Origin: an uncultured Lachnospiraceae bacterium
GTDB taxonomy: Bacteria > Bacillota > Clostridia > Lachnospirales > Lachnospiraceae
Length of the DNA: 64,000 nucleotides
Assembly (NCBI GenBank): GCA_910577175.1
Contig: CAJTLU010000002.1
Coordinates: forward strand, 1-64,000
Reading direction: 5' to 3'
Shown: positions 43,999 to 52,397 of the stretch, piece after piece
Position numbering within the stretch: position 1 is the stretch's first letter
Layout of the letters: each line of letters starts with the position of its first letter
Notes under the pieces: generated by a model
The model's database searches: none
What the model saw: only the letters and a program-made list of their open reading frames with translations
What the model was told of the DNA's origin: nothing
Translations under genes and position numbers: made by a program

Positions 43999-45336
43999 AT
44001 GAAAAATATGAAATTTAAGACAAAGTTAATTATTGGTTTCGTAATTCCTGTTGTACTTACAATTATCAATACTTATTTTGCAATTTCAAGTACCAAGGGA
44101 ATCTTAAAGGCGGAAGACCAGGATCACTATTATGAAATTGCTGTAATATTCTATCTTTGTGTTGTAGCTATCGCTATTGCAATTACTGTCGCCTATGGTC
44201 TCTATGTCGTAAAAATTATGAGAAAGTCTATGGATGAGCTGTCGAGTGCTGCACATAAGATTTCCCAGGGACAAGTGGACGTCGAAATGATAAAGTACAA
44301 TAACGATGAGTTCGGTGACCTGATAGATAAGTACAAGGAAGTAATCAACAATATCAAGGCACAGGCAGGGGCTGCGGAAGAGCTGTCCACCGGAAACCTT
44401 ACGATTACGGTAATTCCAAAGTCTTCGGAGGATGTACTGGGTAATACTTTAAAGAAAGTAGTTGAGGATAATAACAACGCACTGAGTAATATCAGTGATG
44501 CAGCATATCAGGTAACCATCGGAGCTTCCCAGGTAGCAAGTGCGAGCCAGTCTCTGGCACAGGGTTCTACAGAGCAGGCCAGTGCAATCGAGGAGATTAC
44601 TGCTTCCATTGACGAGATTGCAGAGAAGACCAAGCAGAATGCAGACCAGGCAAATCAGGCAACCGAGCTGGTAGAAAAGGCAATCCAGGATGTAAAGCAG
44701 GGTAACGAGCATATGAAGGATATGATGGTTGCGATGCAGGATATCAACAAGGCATCCGAGAGCATTTCCAAGATTATTGATGTAATCGACGATATTGCGT
44801 TCCAGACCAATATCCTTGCATTGAATGCGGCAGTAGAGGCAGCAAGGGCAGGCGAGGCAGGAAAGGGCTTTGCAGTAGTAGCAGAGGAAGTCAGAAGTCT
44901 TGCGGCAAAGAGTGCATCTGCTGCAGCTGAAACCGCAGAGCTGATTGAGGGCTCTATTAACAAGGTTGGCCAGGGTTCCCGGATTGCAGACGATACGGCA
45001 AAGGCATTGAATGTAATTACGGAAGCAGTTCAGCATAGTGAAGTTCTGATTAATAACATAGCACAGTCCTCCAATTACCAGGCAACGGCAGTAGCACAGA
45101 TTGAGCAGGCAATTACCCAGGTTTCCCAGGTTGTGCAGACCAATTCTGCTACCAGTGAACAGTGTGCAGCGGCAAGTGAAGAGCTGTCCAACCAGGCAAC
45201 CAGAATGAGAGAGCTGCTTTCTATTTACCGTTTAAACAAGACGATGACCCCGTCTGTTAATAGTAGGGGCTATTCTCCTGTCTCCAATGTAAATGAGCAG
45301 ATTATTTCTCTGGGCGACAGCTTCGGGAAGTATTAA
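43999..45336 (+). CDS. Methyl-accepting chemotaxis protein with almost no external domain
   Basis: A 445-residue receptor. Helices at about 9-29 and 49-73 are separated by only ~18 residues, so there is no room for a classical ligand-binding domain. A HAMP domain (about 75-125) is followed by a long coiled coil. The highly conserved hairpin tip QTNILALNAAVEAARAGEAG lies near residues 269-288, followed by GFAVVAEEVRSLA. The ATG at 43999 follows the cheW stop by 4 nt; an in-frame ATG at 43933 lies inside cheW. It may sense membrane or intracellular state, or a partner protein. Confidence 0.9.
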   Translation: MKNMKFKTKLIIGFVIPVVLTIINTYFAISSTKGILKAEDQDHYYEIAVIFYLCVVAIAIAITVAYGLYVVKIMRKSMDELSSAAHKISQGQVDVEMIKYNNDEFGDLIDKYKEVINNIKAQAGAAEELSTGNLTITVIPKSSEDVLGNTLKKVVEDNNNALSNISDAAYQVTIGASQVASASQSLAQGSTEQASAIEEITASIDEIAEKTKQNADQANQATELVEKAIQDVKQGNEHMKDMMVAMQDINKASESISKIIDVIDDIAFQTNILALNAAVEAARAGEAGKGFAVVAEEVRSLAAKSASAAAETAELIEGSINKVGQGSRIADDTAKALNVITEAVQHSEVLINNIAQSSNYQATAVAQIEQAITQVSQVVQTNSATSEQCAAASEELSNQATRMRELLSIYRLNKTMTPSVNSRGYSPVSNVNEQIISLGDSFGKY

Positions 45337-45401
45337 TTCGAAGTAATCATAGTAAGAAGCAGACATGGGCTTCTGCTGCAGGAAGTGCAGACCCATATTG
45401 G

Positions 45402-45450
45402 GAAGTGGTAACGGTTTCTTTGTCAGGGACCGTTACCACTTTCGTTTTAT
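45402..45450 (+). terminator. Strong terminator of the chemosensory operon
   Basis: AAGTGGTAACGGT and ACCGTTACCACTT form a perfect 13-bp stem with a 13-nt loop, followed by TCGTTTTATT. A second hairpin, ATGGG..TCTGC/GCAGA..CCCAT, lies just upstream (45365-45396). Confidence 0.9.
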
Positions 45451-45507
45451 TGTGCGGAAAGCAAAGAGGGATGGCGCTGCATATCTTAAAGAAAAACGGT
45501 GAAGCGC

Positions 45508-47199
45508 ATGCTTGAATTGATTGTACGCTACACGGGAGATTTGAAAAGGCTGCAGGAGGAAATTGGTTTTCAGGCGGAAGAGCTTCTGGCAGGATATGCG
45601 ATTGTGCATATTTCGCCGGAGCTTGCTCCGCTTTTGCTTTCTGCGGAGGAAATTTTGTGGACGGAGGTTCCGGCGCGGGTCTATGAGGAGGTGACGGCAG
45701 GAAAACGTGCCGCCTGTGTGACGACGCTGCAGGGACAGCATCCGGAGCTGACCGGACAGGGAGTGCTGGTGGCTGTAATCGACTCGGGAATCGATTATAC
45801 CCATCCCGATTTCCGGAACGAGGACGGTACGACAAGAATTGCGGCACTTTGGGACCAGACGGCCAGAGGAGAGGGTATGCCTCCGGCGGGTTATTTCTCC
45901 GGCGTCCTTTATACGAAGGAGCAGATTGATGCGGCGCTACGGGGAGAACAGGGGGCTGATGGGGGAAGCCCGGTACCGGAGGTGGATTTAAGCGGACATG
46001 GGACGCATGTTGCCGGGATTGCCGCCGGGAACGGGCGCGCCTCCGGCGGGCGCTACCGGGGCGTCGCCTATGAAAGTACACTGTTAGTCGTAAAGCTTGG
46101 AGGGACGCAGGCAGACCCGTTTCCACAGACAGCAAATCTGATGACGGCGGTAGATTTCTGCGTGCGTTATGCAGCAGATGTAGGACTTCCTCTCAGCATC
46201 AATCTTTCCTTTGGAAACAGTGAGGGAGCACATGACGGGCGGAGCCTTTTGGAGACCTATTTGGATGCGGTTTCTCTTTATGGAAAGAATATGATTTGTA
46301 TCGGTACCGGGAATGACGGAAACGCGGGACGGCATGTCGGCGGAGTTTTCCAGAAAAGTACGGGAAATGAAGCAGGAACAGAGGAGGAGGTGCTGTTTAC
46401 GGTCGGGAACAGGGAGGGAAGACTGCAGATGGGGCTCTGGCTTAATGCAATTGATACGGTAGAACTGTCGCTGGTATCGCCATCCGGAACTGTGCGGAGG
46501 CTGCCGGAGGAGCTTCAGGGAAGCGGCACGGCGGTCAAAGGGTATCCGGCGGCAGGCGGCACCGTATTAAATTTTGGAAGCTCGGTAGCGGAGGTATTTG
46601 TGGGAGAGGCAACGCCTTACCGCGGGATACGGGAAATTTCAATTACGCTGCGTGGAAAAAACGGGGAAATTGAAGCCGGGACATGGAGAATAAGGATGAG
46701 ACCGGTGCGGATTCTGGAAGGCGTTTATGACATCTGGCTTGCACGGGGCGGACAGAATATCCTGACCCACTTTCTGCAGCCGACGCCCGAGCGGACACTG
46801 ACAATTCCCTCGACAGCTGCAAGACCAGTTGCCGTGGCAGCGTTTGATGCGAGAACAAGCAGTATTGCGGCATTTTCCGGCAGGGGATATCCGCGGGCAG
46901 AGCAGTACATTAAACCGGATCTTGCGGCGCCGGGCGTCGAGATTGTTTCCTGTGCGCCGGGAGGCGGCTATACCGCGAAAACCGGGACGTCTATGGCGAC
47001 TCCGTTTGTAACGGGAAGTGCGGCACTTTTGCTGCAATGGGGTATCATATTAGGAAATGACCCGTATCTTTACGGAGAGAGATTGAAAGCGTTTCTCATC
47101 CAGGGGGCGGAAAAGCTGCCAGGGCTTACGGAATACCCGAACGCCTATGTGGGGTGGGGAACTTTATGTGTGGCAGAAAGTCTGCGGCTGATGGAGTAA
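45508..47199 (+). CDS. Subtilisin-like serine protease (clostridial CspB-like S8 family)
   Basis: A 563-residue protease with no signal peptide. The catalytic triad is complete: D92 in AVIDSGIDYTHP, the histidine in SGHGTHVAGIAAGNG, and the serine in GTSMATPFVTGSAALLL. A long insertion between the histidine and serine (about residues 260-420) and the N-terminal LIVRYTGDLKRLQEEIG pro-region match clostridial CspB-type subtilases, which have roles in spore germination in some species. That function is not shown here. The ATG at 45508 is used; a GTG at 45499 is possible. A truncated copy of its 5' end lies at 34344. Confidence 0.88.
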   Translation: MLELIVRYTGDLKRLQEEIGFQAEELLAGYAIVHISPELAPLLLSAEEILWTEVPARVYEEVTAGKRAACVTTLQGQHPELTGQGVLVAVIDSGIDYTHPDFRNEDGTTRIAALWDQTARGEGMPPAGYFSGVLYTKEQIDAALRGEQGADGGSPVPEVDLSGHGTHVAGIAAGNGRASGGRYRGVAYESTLLVVKLGGTQADPFPQTANLMTAVDFCVRYAADVGLPLSINLSFGNSEGAHDGRSLLETYLDAVSLYGKNMICIGTGNDGNAGRHVGGVFQKSTGNEAGTEEEVLFTVGNREGRLQMGLWLNAIDTVELSLVSPSGTVRRLPEELQGSGTAVKGYPAAGGTVLNFGSSVAEVFVGEATPYRGIREISITLRGKNGEIEAGTWRIRMRPVRILEGVYDIWLARGGQNILTHFLQPTPERTLTIPSTAARPVAVAAFDARTSSIAAFSGRGYPRAEQYIKPDLAAPGVEIVSCAPGGGYTAKTGTSMATPFVTGSAALLLQWGIILGNDPYLYGERLKAFLIQGAEKLPGLTEYPNAYVGWGTLCVAESLRLME

Positions 47200-47270
47200 G
47201 AAGGATGTCGCACGGAGTGCGGCTCACTCCGGCGCCGTTCAAAAAGTATAAAAATTCAAGGTAAAAGTCC

Positions 47271-47299
47271 TTGACAAATCTTCAAATCTGGCATATTAT
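47271..47299 (+). promoter_or_regulatory. Sigma-A promoter of the metal-resistance operon
   Basis: TTGACA (47271-47276), 17 bp, TATTAT (47294-47299). The operator palindrome starts 8 nt downstream, covering the expected transcription start. Confidence 0.87.
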
Positions 47300-47306
47300 A
47301 AACGTA

Positions 47307-47320
47307 TGAACAGTTGTTCA
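47307..47320. promoter_or_regulatory. ArsR/SmtB-type operator
   Basis: TGAACA-GT-TGTTCA is a perfect 6-2-6 inverted repeat, extended by AT-rich flanks. This is the form bound by SmtB/CzrA/CadC repressors (centre AACA..TGTT). It lies right after the -10 box of the repressor's own operon, so metal-relieved autorepression is expected. Confidence 0.82.
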
Positions 47321-47350
47321 AATGTTTGTCGAAAGAGCGGAGGTGAACGG

Positions 47351-47710
47351 ATGGAGAAAAACGGTGCGGAGTGCTGTGATGTTGTCTGCGTGCACGACGA
47401 GCTTTTACAGAAAGTAAATGCACAGCTGCCGCAGGAGGAAGTACTTTATGATTTGGCAGAGCTTTTTAAGGTGTTCGGGGATTCTACAAGAATCCGGATA
47501 TTGTTTGTACTGTTTGAGGCGGAGGTGTGCGTGTGTGACCTGGCAGAAGCGTTGCATATGACGCAGTCTGCAGTTTCCCATCAGTTAAAAATACTGAAGC
47601 AGGCAAAACTGGTCAACAGCAGGAGAGAAGGGAAGTCTGTGTTTTATTCCCTGGCGGACGACCATGTGAGAACGATGATCGGGCAGGGGTTAGAACATAT
47701 TGAGGAGTAA
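47351..47710 (+). CDS. ArsR/SmtB-family metal-sensing repressor
   Basis: A 119-residue winged-helix repressor. The DNA-reading helix is MTQSAVSHQLKILKQA. Candidate metal ligands are ECCDVVC at the N-terminus, EVCVCDLAE in helix 3 (the CadC/ArsR-type cysteine pair) and DDHVRTMIGQGLEHIEE in helix 5 (the SmtB/CzrA-type site). It may therefore respond to Cd/Pb, Zn or both. The ATG at 47351 has GGAGGTGA 7 nt upstream; an earlier ATG at 47306 would lie inside the operator. It heads the operon for the HMA protein and the P1B-ATPase. Confidence 0.92.
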   Translation: MEKNGAECCDVVCVHDELLQKVNAQLPQEEVLYDLAELFKVFGDSTRIRILFVLFEAEVCVCDLAEALHMTQSAVSHQLKILKQAKLVNSRREGKSVFYSLADDHVRTMIGQGLEHIEE

Positions 47711-47728
47711 CGAATAAGGAGGCAGGTT

Positions 47729-47947
47729 ATGAAGAAGAAGTTCAAATTGCAGGGACTGGATTGTGCAAACTGCGCGGCAAAGATGGAAGAAGCGATTAAA
47801 AAAGTCCAGGGTGTAGAGAATGCCAGCGTCAGCTTTATGACGCAGAAGCTCACGATTGAAGCAGAAGAGGAGCAGATGGACGAGATTATGAAGCAGGTAG
47901 TGCTCCTTTGCAAAAAGATAGAGCCGGATTGCGAAATTCTTTTGTAG
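47729..47947 (+). CDS. Free heavy-metal-associated (HMA) domain protein
   Basis: A 72-residue ferredoxin-like HMA protein with the metal-binding CANC motif in LQGLDCANCAAKMEEAI and a typical SVSFMTQKLTIEAEEE strand. It lies between the repressor and the P1B-ATPase. The ATPase has no N-terminal HMA domain of its own, so this protein looks like that domain made as a separate chaperone subunit. The negatively charged tail fits docking to the pump. Zn/Cd handling is inferred from the pump. Confidence 0.9.
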   Translation: MKKKFKLQGLDCANCAAKMEEAIKKVQGVENASVSFMTQKLTIEAEEEQMDEIMKQVVLLCKKIEPDCEILL

Positions 47948-47963
47948 AAGAGGGGGTGCCGGA

Positions 47964-49850
47964 ATGACGAAAAAGCAGAAAGCGGTATTGCTCCGGATTC
48001 TGGTTTCTCTCTGTTTTTTTGCAGGGATGCTGATTGTAAAGTATACCGGAGGATTTGAAAAGATAGGAGAGCCTCTGGCAGAGCCGCTAGTTTGTCTGGC
48101 GGTCTATCTGCTCATCGGGTACGACATTATCTGGAAGGCAGCAAAAAATATCAGACGCGGGCAGATCTTTGATGAAAACTTTCTGATGATGATAGCGACC
48201 TTCGGGGCCTTTTTTGTCGGAGAATATCCGGAAGCGGTTGCCGTAATGCTTTTTTATCAGATAGGAGAGCTGTTTCAGGGCTATGCGGTGGGAAAGTCGC
48301 GCCGTGCCATTTCCGATATGATGGATATCTGTCCGGAATATGCCAATCTGGAAGAGGATGGTGCGCTGCGGGAAGTGGAGCCGGACGAGGTAAAGGTTGG
48401 AAGTATTATCGTAATAAAGCCCGGGGAGCGTGTGCCGTTAGACGGTGTCGTACTGACAGGAGAGTCCCTGCTCGATACGTCTGCCCTGACCGGGGAGTCT
48501 GTCCCGCGGGGGATTGCACCGGGCGATACGATTATCAGCGGCTGCGTGAACGGCAGTGGAATGCTGCGGGTGCGTGTGACAAAAGAGTTTGAGGATTCTA
48601 CCGTCGCTAAAATATTGGAGCTGGTAGAGGATGCAAGCAGCAGGAAGGCAAAAACAGAGAACTTTATTACAAAGTTTGCAAGATACTACACACCGGTAGT
48701 TACGATTGGAGCACTGCTTCTTGCGTTGGTACCGCCGCTTGTGACCGGCGGGAATTTCGGGGAATGGATTCAAAAGGCATGTATTTTCCTTGTCGTATCC
48801 TGCCCGTGCGCACTTGTGATTTCCGTGCCGTTAGGCTTTTTCGGCGGAATCGGCGCGGCGTCAAAAATCGGTGTGCTGGTCAAGGGGAGCAATTATCTGG
48901 AAGTTCTTGCGGAAGTGACTACGGTGGTATTTGATAAGACCGGGACGCTGACGAAGGGAGAGTTTAAGGTAAGCCAGGTGCTGCCGCAGGGAATAAGTGC
49001 AGAGGAACTGACAGAGATTGCCGCACTGGGCGAAAGCTTTTCGAACCACCCGATTGCAGGAGCATTACAGGAGGCGTACCAAAAGGCGCCGGAGCTTGCA
49101 AGGGTATCTGATGCTATAGAGCTTGCGGGCTTAGGCATCCGGGTCTTTGTAGATAAAAAGGAAGTCCTGCTGGGAAATGAAAAGCTGATGAAGCAGAACA
49201 ACATTGCCTATGTACCGGTGGAAAGCAGCGGGACAGTGGTGTATGTGGCAGCCGATGGAGCGTTTCTGGGAAGCATCGTAATTTCGGACAGCATCAAAGA
49301 AGGGGCGAAGGACGCCCTTATCCGGATGCGGCAGGCAGGAGTAAAGCGTATTGTGATGCTGACCGGCGACCGGGAGGAAGCGGCATGCGCAGTCGCAAAG
49401 GAGCTTGCCTTGGACGAGGTTCATGCGGAGTTACTGCCGGGCGACAAGGTTACTCTGTTTGAAAGCCTTTTAGCGGAGCGGGAGGAAAAGGAAAGGCTTG
49501 CGTTTGTAGGAGACGGAATTAACGATGCGCCGGTACTTACAAGGGCAGATGCCGGCATTGCCATGGGAAGCATGGGTTCTGATGCGGCCATTGAAGCGGC
49601 AGATGTCGTGCTGATGGATGATAACATTGGAAAGATTGCATCTGTTATCCGGATTGCGAGAAAGACGCTTGCCGCCGTAAAGCAGAATATCGTCTTTGCG
49701 CTTTCGGTGAAAGCGCTTGTACTTGTGCTCGGGGCGTTCGGTATGGCAACGATGTGGGAGGCGGTTTTTGCGGATGTTGGCGTTTCAGTGATTGCCATTT
49801 TAAATTCCATGCGTATTCTTAAGGTAAAATGGAAGTCCAATACCCCGTAG
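47964..49850 (+). CDS. P1B-type ATPase, Zn/Cd/Pb exporter (CadA/ZntA group)
   Basis: A 628-residue metal efflux pump. The actuator domain has LTGESVPRG, the transport site is CPCALVIS, the phosphorylation site is DKTGTLTKGEF, the nucleotide domain has the SFSNHPIAGAL histidine-proline pair, and the hinge is GDGINDAPVL. The last helix has ADVGVSVIAILNSMRILK, whose aspartate is the mark of the Zn/Cd/Pb subgroup rather than copper pumps. There is no N-terminal HMA domain; that function is in the preceding gene. Ribosome site AGAGGGGGTG lies upstream. A hairpin overlaps its stop codon. Confidence 0.94.
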   Translation: MTKKQKAVLLRILVSLCFFAGMLIVKYTGGFEKIGEPLAEPLVCLAVYLLIGYDIIWKAAKNIRRGQIFDENFLMMIATFGAFFVGEYPEAVAVMLFYQIGELFQGYAVGKSRRAISDMMDICPEYANLEEDGALREVEPDEVKVGSIIVIKPGERVPLDGVVLTGESLLDTSALTGESVPRGIAPGDTIISGCVNGSGMLRVRVTKEFEDSTVAKILELVEDASSRKAKTENFITKFARYYTPVVTIGALLLALVPPLVTGGNFGEWIQKACIFLVVSCPCALVISVPLGFFGGIGAASKIGVLVKGSNYLEVLAEVTTVVFDKTGTLTKGEFKVSQVLPQGISAEELTEIAALGESFSNHPIAGALQEAYQKAPELARVSDAIELAGLGIRVFVDKKEVLLGNEKLMKQNNIAYVPVESSGTVVYVAADGAFLGSIVISDSIKEGAKDALIRMRQAGVKRIVMLTGDREEAACAVAKELALDEVHAELLPGDKVTLFESLLAEREEKERLAFVGDGINDAPVLTRADAGIAMGSMGSDAAIEAADVVLMDDNIGKIASVIRIARKTLAAVKQNIVFALSVKALVLVLGAFGMATMWEAVFADVGVSVIAILNSMRILKVKWKSNTP

Positions 49851-49965
49851 CTTTCGCTATGGGGTATGAATTAGCTTCTCTTTCGCTTGTCCGCCCCAGA
49901 GGGGCGGGGGACTTGACTCCGCGGGGCGCTCGGATAGTGCAAATATATTTGTACTATCCGAGCGC
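49842..49965. repeat. Cluster of three palindromes after the P1B-ATPase
   Basis: First, ATACCCCGTAGC/GCTATGGGGTAT (49842-49868) overlaps the stop codon. Second, GTCCGCCCC/GGGGCGGGGGAC (49889-49912). Third, a 40-bp near-perfect palindrome (49926-49965) has arms GCGCTCGGATAGT/ACTATCCGAGCGC around AAATATATTT. Only weak T-runs follow, so at least the last two are not ordinary terminators. The rest of 49966-50036 holds nothing I can name. Confidence 0.6.
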
Positions 49966-50036
49966 TTTCGCGCGAATAAAAGCGGAAAATTTCCGGACAG
50001 ATCAGAAGAAAGATGTAGTTTCGGTAAAAATGTGTC

Positions 50037-50065
50037 TTGCTTTCCTGAAAATTATATATTACAAT
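50037..50065 (+). promoter_or_regulatory. Promoter of the PurF-like gene
   Basis: TTGCTT (50037-50042), 17 bp, TACAAT (50060-50065). The leader to the ATG is about 35 nt, too short for a purine or PRPP riboswitch. Confidence 0.7.
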
Positions 50066-50105
50066 AAAGGACATGGTGGTACACATTTAGACGGAGGAAA
50101 AACAA

Positions 50106-51515
50106 ATGGGCGGTTTTTTTGCAGTAGCTTCAAACGAGGATTGCGTTTTTGATTTGTTTTTTGGTACGGATTATCATTCCCATCTCGGAACGAGACGGGG
50201 CGGTATGGCGGTATACGGAAAGAACGGGTTTGACCGCTCGATTCATAATATTGAAAATTCGCCGTTTCGGACGAAGTTTGAGAAGGATATCCATGAGATG
50301 AAGGGAAATATCGGTATTGGCTGTATTTCGGATTACGAGCCGCAGCCGCTCCTGGTACGTTCCCACCACGGCACGTATTCTATTATTACGGTAGGTAAGA
50401 TTAATAATCTGGACGAATTGGTAAAGGACGTATTCCACTCCGGAACCTCGCATTTTCTCGAGATGAGCGGCGGAGATATCAATGCGACGGAGCTGGTGGC
50501 GGCACTGATTAATAAAAAGGAGAATATTGTAGACGGTATCCGGTATGCGCAGGACGTTATCAAGGGCTCCATGAGTATTCTGTTGATGACGCCGAAGGGG
50601 ATTTATGCAGCCCGTGATAAATACGGGAGAACTCCGATTGCCATCGGAAAGAAGGAGGGGGCGTTCTGTGCTTCCTTTGAATGCTTTGCTTATCTGAACC
50701 TGGGCTATCAGGACTATAAGGAGCTTGGTCCGGGAGAAGTTGTTGTGATGACGCCGGAAACAGTAATTACGTTAGTCAAGCCGGGAGAGGAGATGCGGAT
50801 TTGTACGTTTCTCTGGGTATACTACGGCTATCCGTCGTCTTCTTATGAGGGAGTCAGCGTAGAGCAGATGCGGTATAACTGCGGTGCAAAGCTGGCACAG
50901 CGCGACCACGGCAGTGTAAAGCCGGACAGCGTTGCAGGCGTTCCGGATTCGGGGACACCGCATGCAATCGGATATGCCAATATGTCCGGTGTGCCGTTTT
51001 CCAGGCCGTTTATCAAGTATACGCCGACCTGGCCGCGTTCGTTTATGCCGACGATACAGAGTAAGCGTAATCTGATTGCGAAGATGAAGCTGATTCCGGT
51101 GCATGACCTGATTCAGGACAAGAGCCTTCTTTTAATCGACGATTCTATTGTGCGCGGCACACAGTTAAGCGAGACAACGGAGTTTTTATACCAGAGCGGC
51201 GCGAAGGAGGTTCATATCCGCCCGGCATGTCCTCCGCTGTTATTCGGCTGTAAGTATCTGAATTTTTCCCGTTCGACTTCGGAGATGGACCTGATTACGA
51301 GGCGTGTCATTGCGGAGCGGGAAGGCGATAAGAAGGATATTGATTTTGAGCAATATGTCAATCCGGAAGAGGACAAGTATCAGGATATGGTTGAGCAAAT
51401 CCGCCAGAAGCTTAAGTTTACTTCCCTCCGGTTCCATCGTCTGGACGATATGATTGAGTCGGTCGGGATTAATCCGTGCAAATTATGTACGTATTGCTGG
51501 AGTGGAAAAGAATAA
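50106..51515 (+). CDS. Amidophosphoribosyltransferase-like protein lacking the catalytic N-terminal cysteine
   Basis: A 469-residue PurF homologue. The N-terminal Ntn-amidotransferase fold is present (HLGTRRGGMAVYG, GNIGIGCISDY), but the protein begins MGGFFAVAS where active PurF begins with Met-Cys-Gly. The nucleophile needed for glutamine hydrolysis is missing. The PRPP-binding motif LLIDDSIVRGTQLSETTEF is intact. The C-terminal CKLCTYC could contribute iron-sulfur cluster ligands as in Bacillus PurF. It may use free ammonia, accept another substrate or be regulatory. GACGGAGGA lies 11 nt before the ATG, and no upstream in-frame start adds a cysteine. It is isolated from other purine genes. 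Confidence 0.85.
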   Translation: MGGFFAVASNEDCVFDLFFGTDYHSHLGTRRGGMAVYGKNGFDRSIHNIENSPFRTKFEKDIHEMKGNIGIGCISDYEPQPLLVRSHHGTYSIITVGKINNLDELVKDVFHSGTSHFLEMSGGDINATELVAALINKKENIVDGIRYAQDVIKGSMSILLMTPKGIYAARDKYGRTPIAIGKKEGAFCASFECFAYLNLGYQDYKELGPGEVVVMTPETVITLVKPGEEMRICTFLWVYYGYPSSSYEGVSVEQMRYNCGAKLAQRDHGSVKPDSVAGVPDSGTPHAIGYANMSGVPFSRPFIKYTPTWPRSFMPTIQSKRNLIAKMKLIPVHDLIQDKSLLLIDDSIVRGTQLSETTEFLYQSGAKEVHIRPACPPLLFGCKYLNFSRSTSEMDLITRRVIAEREGDKKDIDFEQYVNPEEDKYQDMVEQIRQKLKFTSLRFHRLDDMIESVGINPCKLCTYCWSGKE

Positions 51516-51590
51516 CAGCCGCCGGAGCAATATTTCGGGGAATAGCGCGTATACTAACCTTACTGTTTAAGAGAGAAACGGAGGGTTGGT

Positions 51591-52385
51591 ATGCCGGCAA
51601 CTTATACGCATTTCAGGTTCGGACAGGAGGTCAGGCAGCGTCTGTCGCCTAAGCTGCAAGATATCATTGCAGAGGCGGGGGACTTGTATGATATAGGACT
51701 GTACGGACCTGATATTTTATTTTATTATCATGCGGCAGTGGCAAATCCGGTCAGTCTGACCGGATTTCGTATGCATAAGAAAAATGCATATGGCTTTTTT
51801 ACGCGTAGTCTTTCCCTGACGACAGACAAAAAATCCCTTGCATATTTATTCGGGTTTATCTGTCATTTTGCCCTGGATGGAAGGTGCCATGACTATATTG
51901 AAGAATATGAAAGAAGCTACGGTGTGAGGCATCTGGAAATCGAGGCGGAGCTGGACCGGAGCCTGATGGTAGGAGACGGGCTGAATCCCTTTGAATATCC
52001 GCTTGCAGGGCATGTAGTGCCTTCCCGGGAAAATGCAGAGGTCATCCGGCGCTTTTTCCCGTTTCTTTCGGTGCGCCAGATTAAAGGGACCCTGCGGGAT
52101 ATGCTGCGGTGCCATCACTTTCTTTCGGCAAAGGGGGCGCTAAAGCGCGCCACCCTGCAGGTTCTTTTTTCGGTGACGGGAACCTACCGCCTTCTGTATG
52201 GTCTGGTGATAAACAAGCGCCCGAGCCCGCGTTGTATGGAAAGCTGCCGGGATTTAAAAAAGATTTACTGGCAGACCGTAGACATCGCGGTAAGCATGAT
52301 TGAGGAGTATATGGAGGCAAAAGAGGGGAAGAGGAGACTCAGTGAACGGTTTTCCAGAAGCTTTGCAGCAGAGGAAGCAGGGTGA
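51591..52385 (+). CDS. Zinc-dependent phospholipase C-like protein
   Basis: A 264-residue all-helical protein with no obvious signal peptide. Histidine and aspartate pairs spread over the first half, THFRFG, GLYGPDILFYYH, FGFICHFALDGRCHDYIEEY and LEIEAELDRSLM, fit the zinc-dependent phospholipase C/S1-P1 nuclease-like family. Clostridia carry many cytoplasmic members of unproven substrate. GAAACGGAGG lies upstream of the ATG. It probably forms its own short unit and is followed at once by the palindromic element at 52398. Confidence 0.75.
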   Translation: MPATYTHFRFGQEVRQRLSPKLQDIIAEAGDLYDIGLYGPDILFYYHAAVANPVSLTGFRMHKKNAYGFFTRSLSLTTDKKSLAYLFGFICHFALDGRCHDYIEEYERSYGVRHLEIEAELDRSLMVGDGLNPFEYPLAGHVVPSRENAEVIRRFFPFLSVRQIKGTLRDMLRCHHFLSAKGALKRATLQVLFSVTGTYRLLYGLVINKRPSPRCMESCRDLKKIYWQTVDIAVSMIEEYMEAKEGKRRLSERFSRSFAAEEAG

Positions 52386-52397
52386 AAACAACCTGTC

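Noticed and set aside
34779..45336. Ordinary flagellar chemotaxis operon
   Set aside because: No flagellar, CheC, CheD or CheX gene is visible nearby. However, genes outside the window cannot be seen, so this is only a local rejection.
50037..50105. Purine, PRPP or guanidine riboswitch before the PurF-like gene
   Set aside because: The leader from the predicted start site is only about 35 nt and has no conserved aptamer motif.
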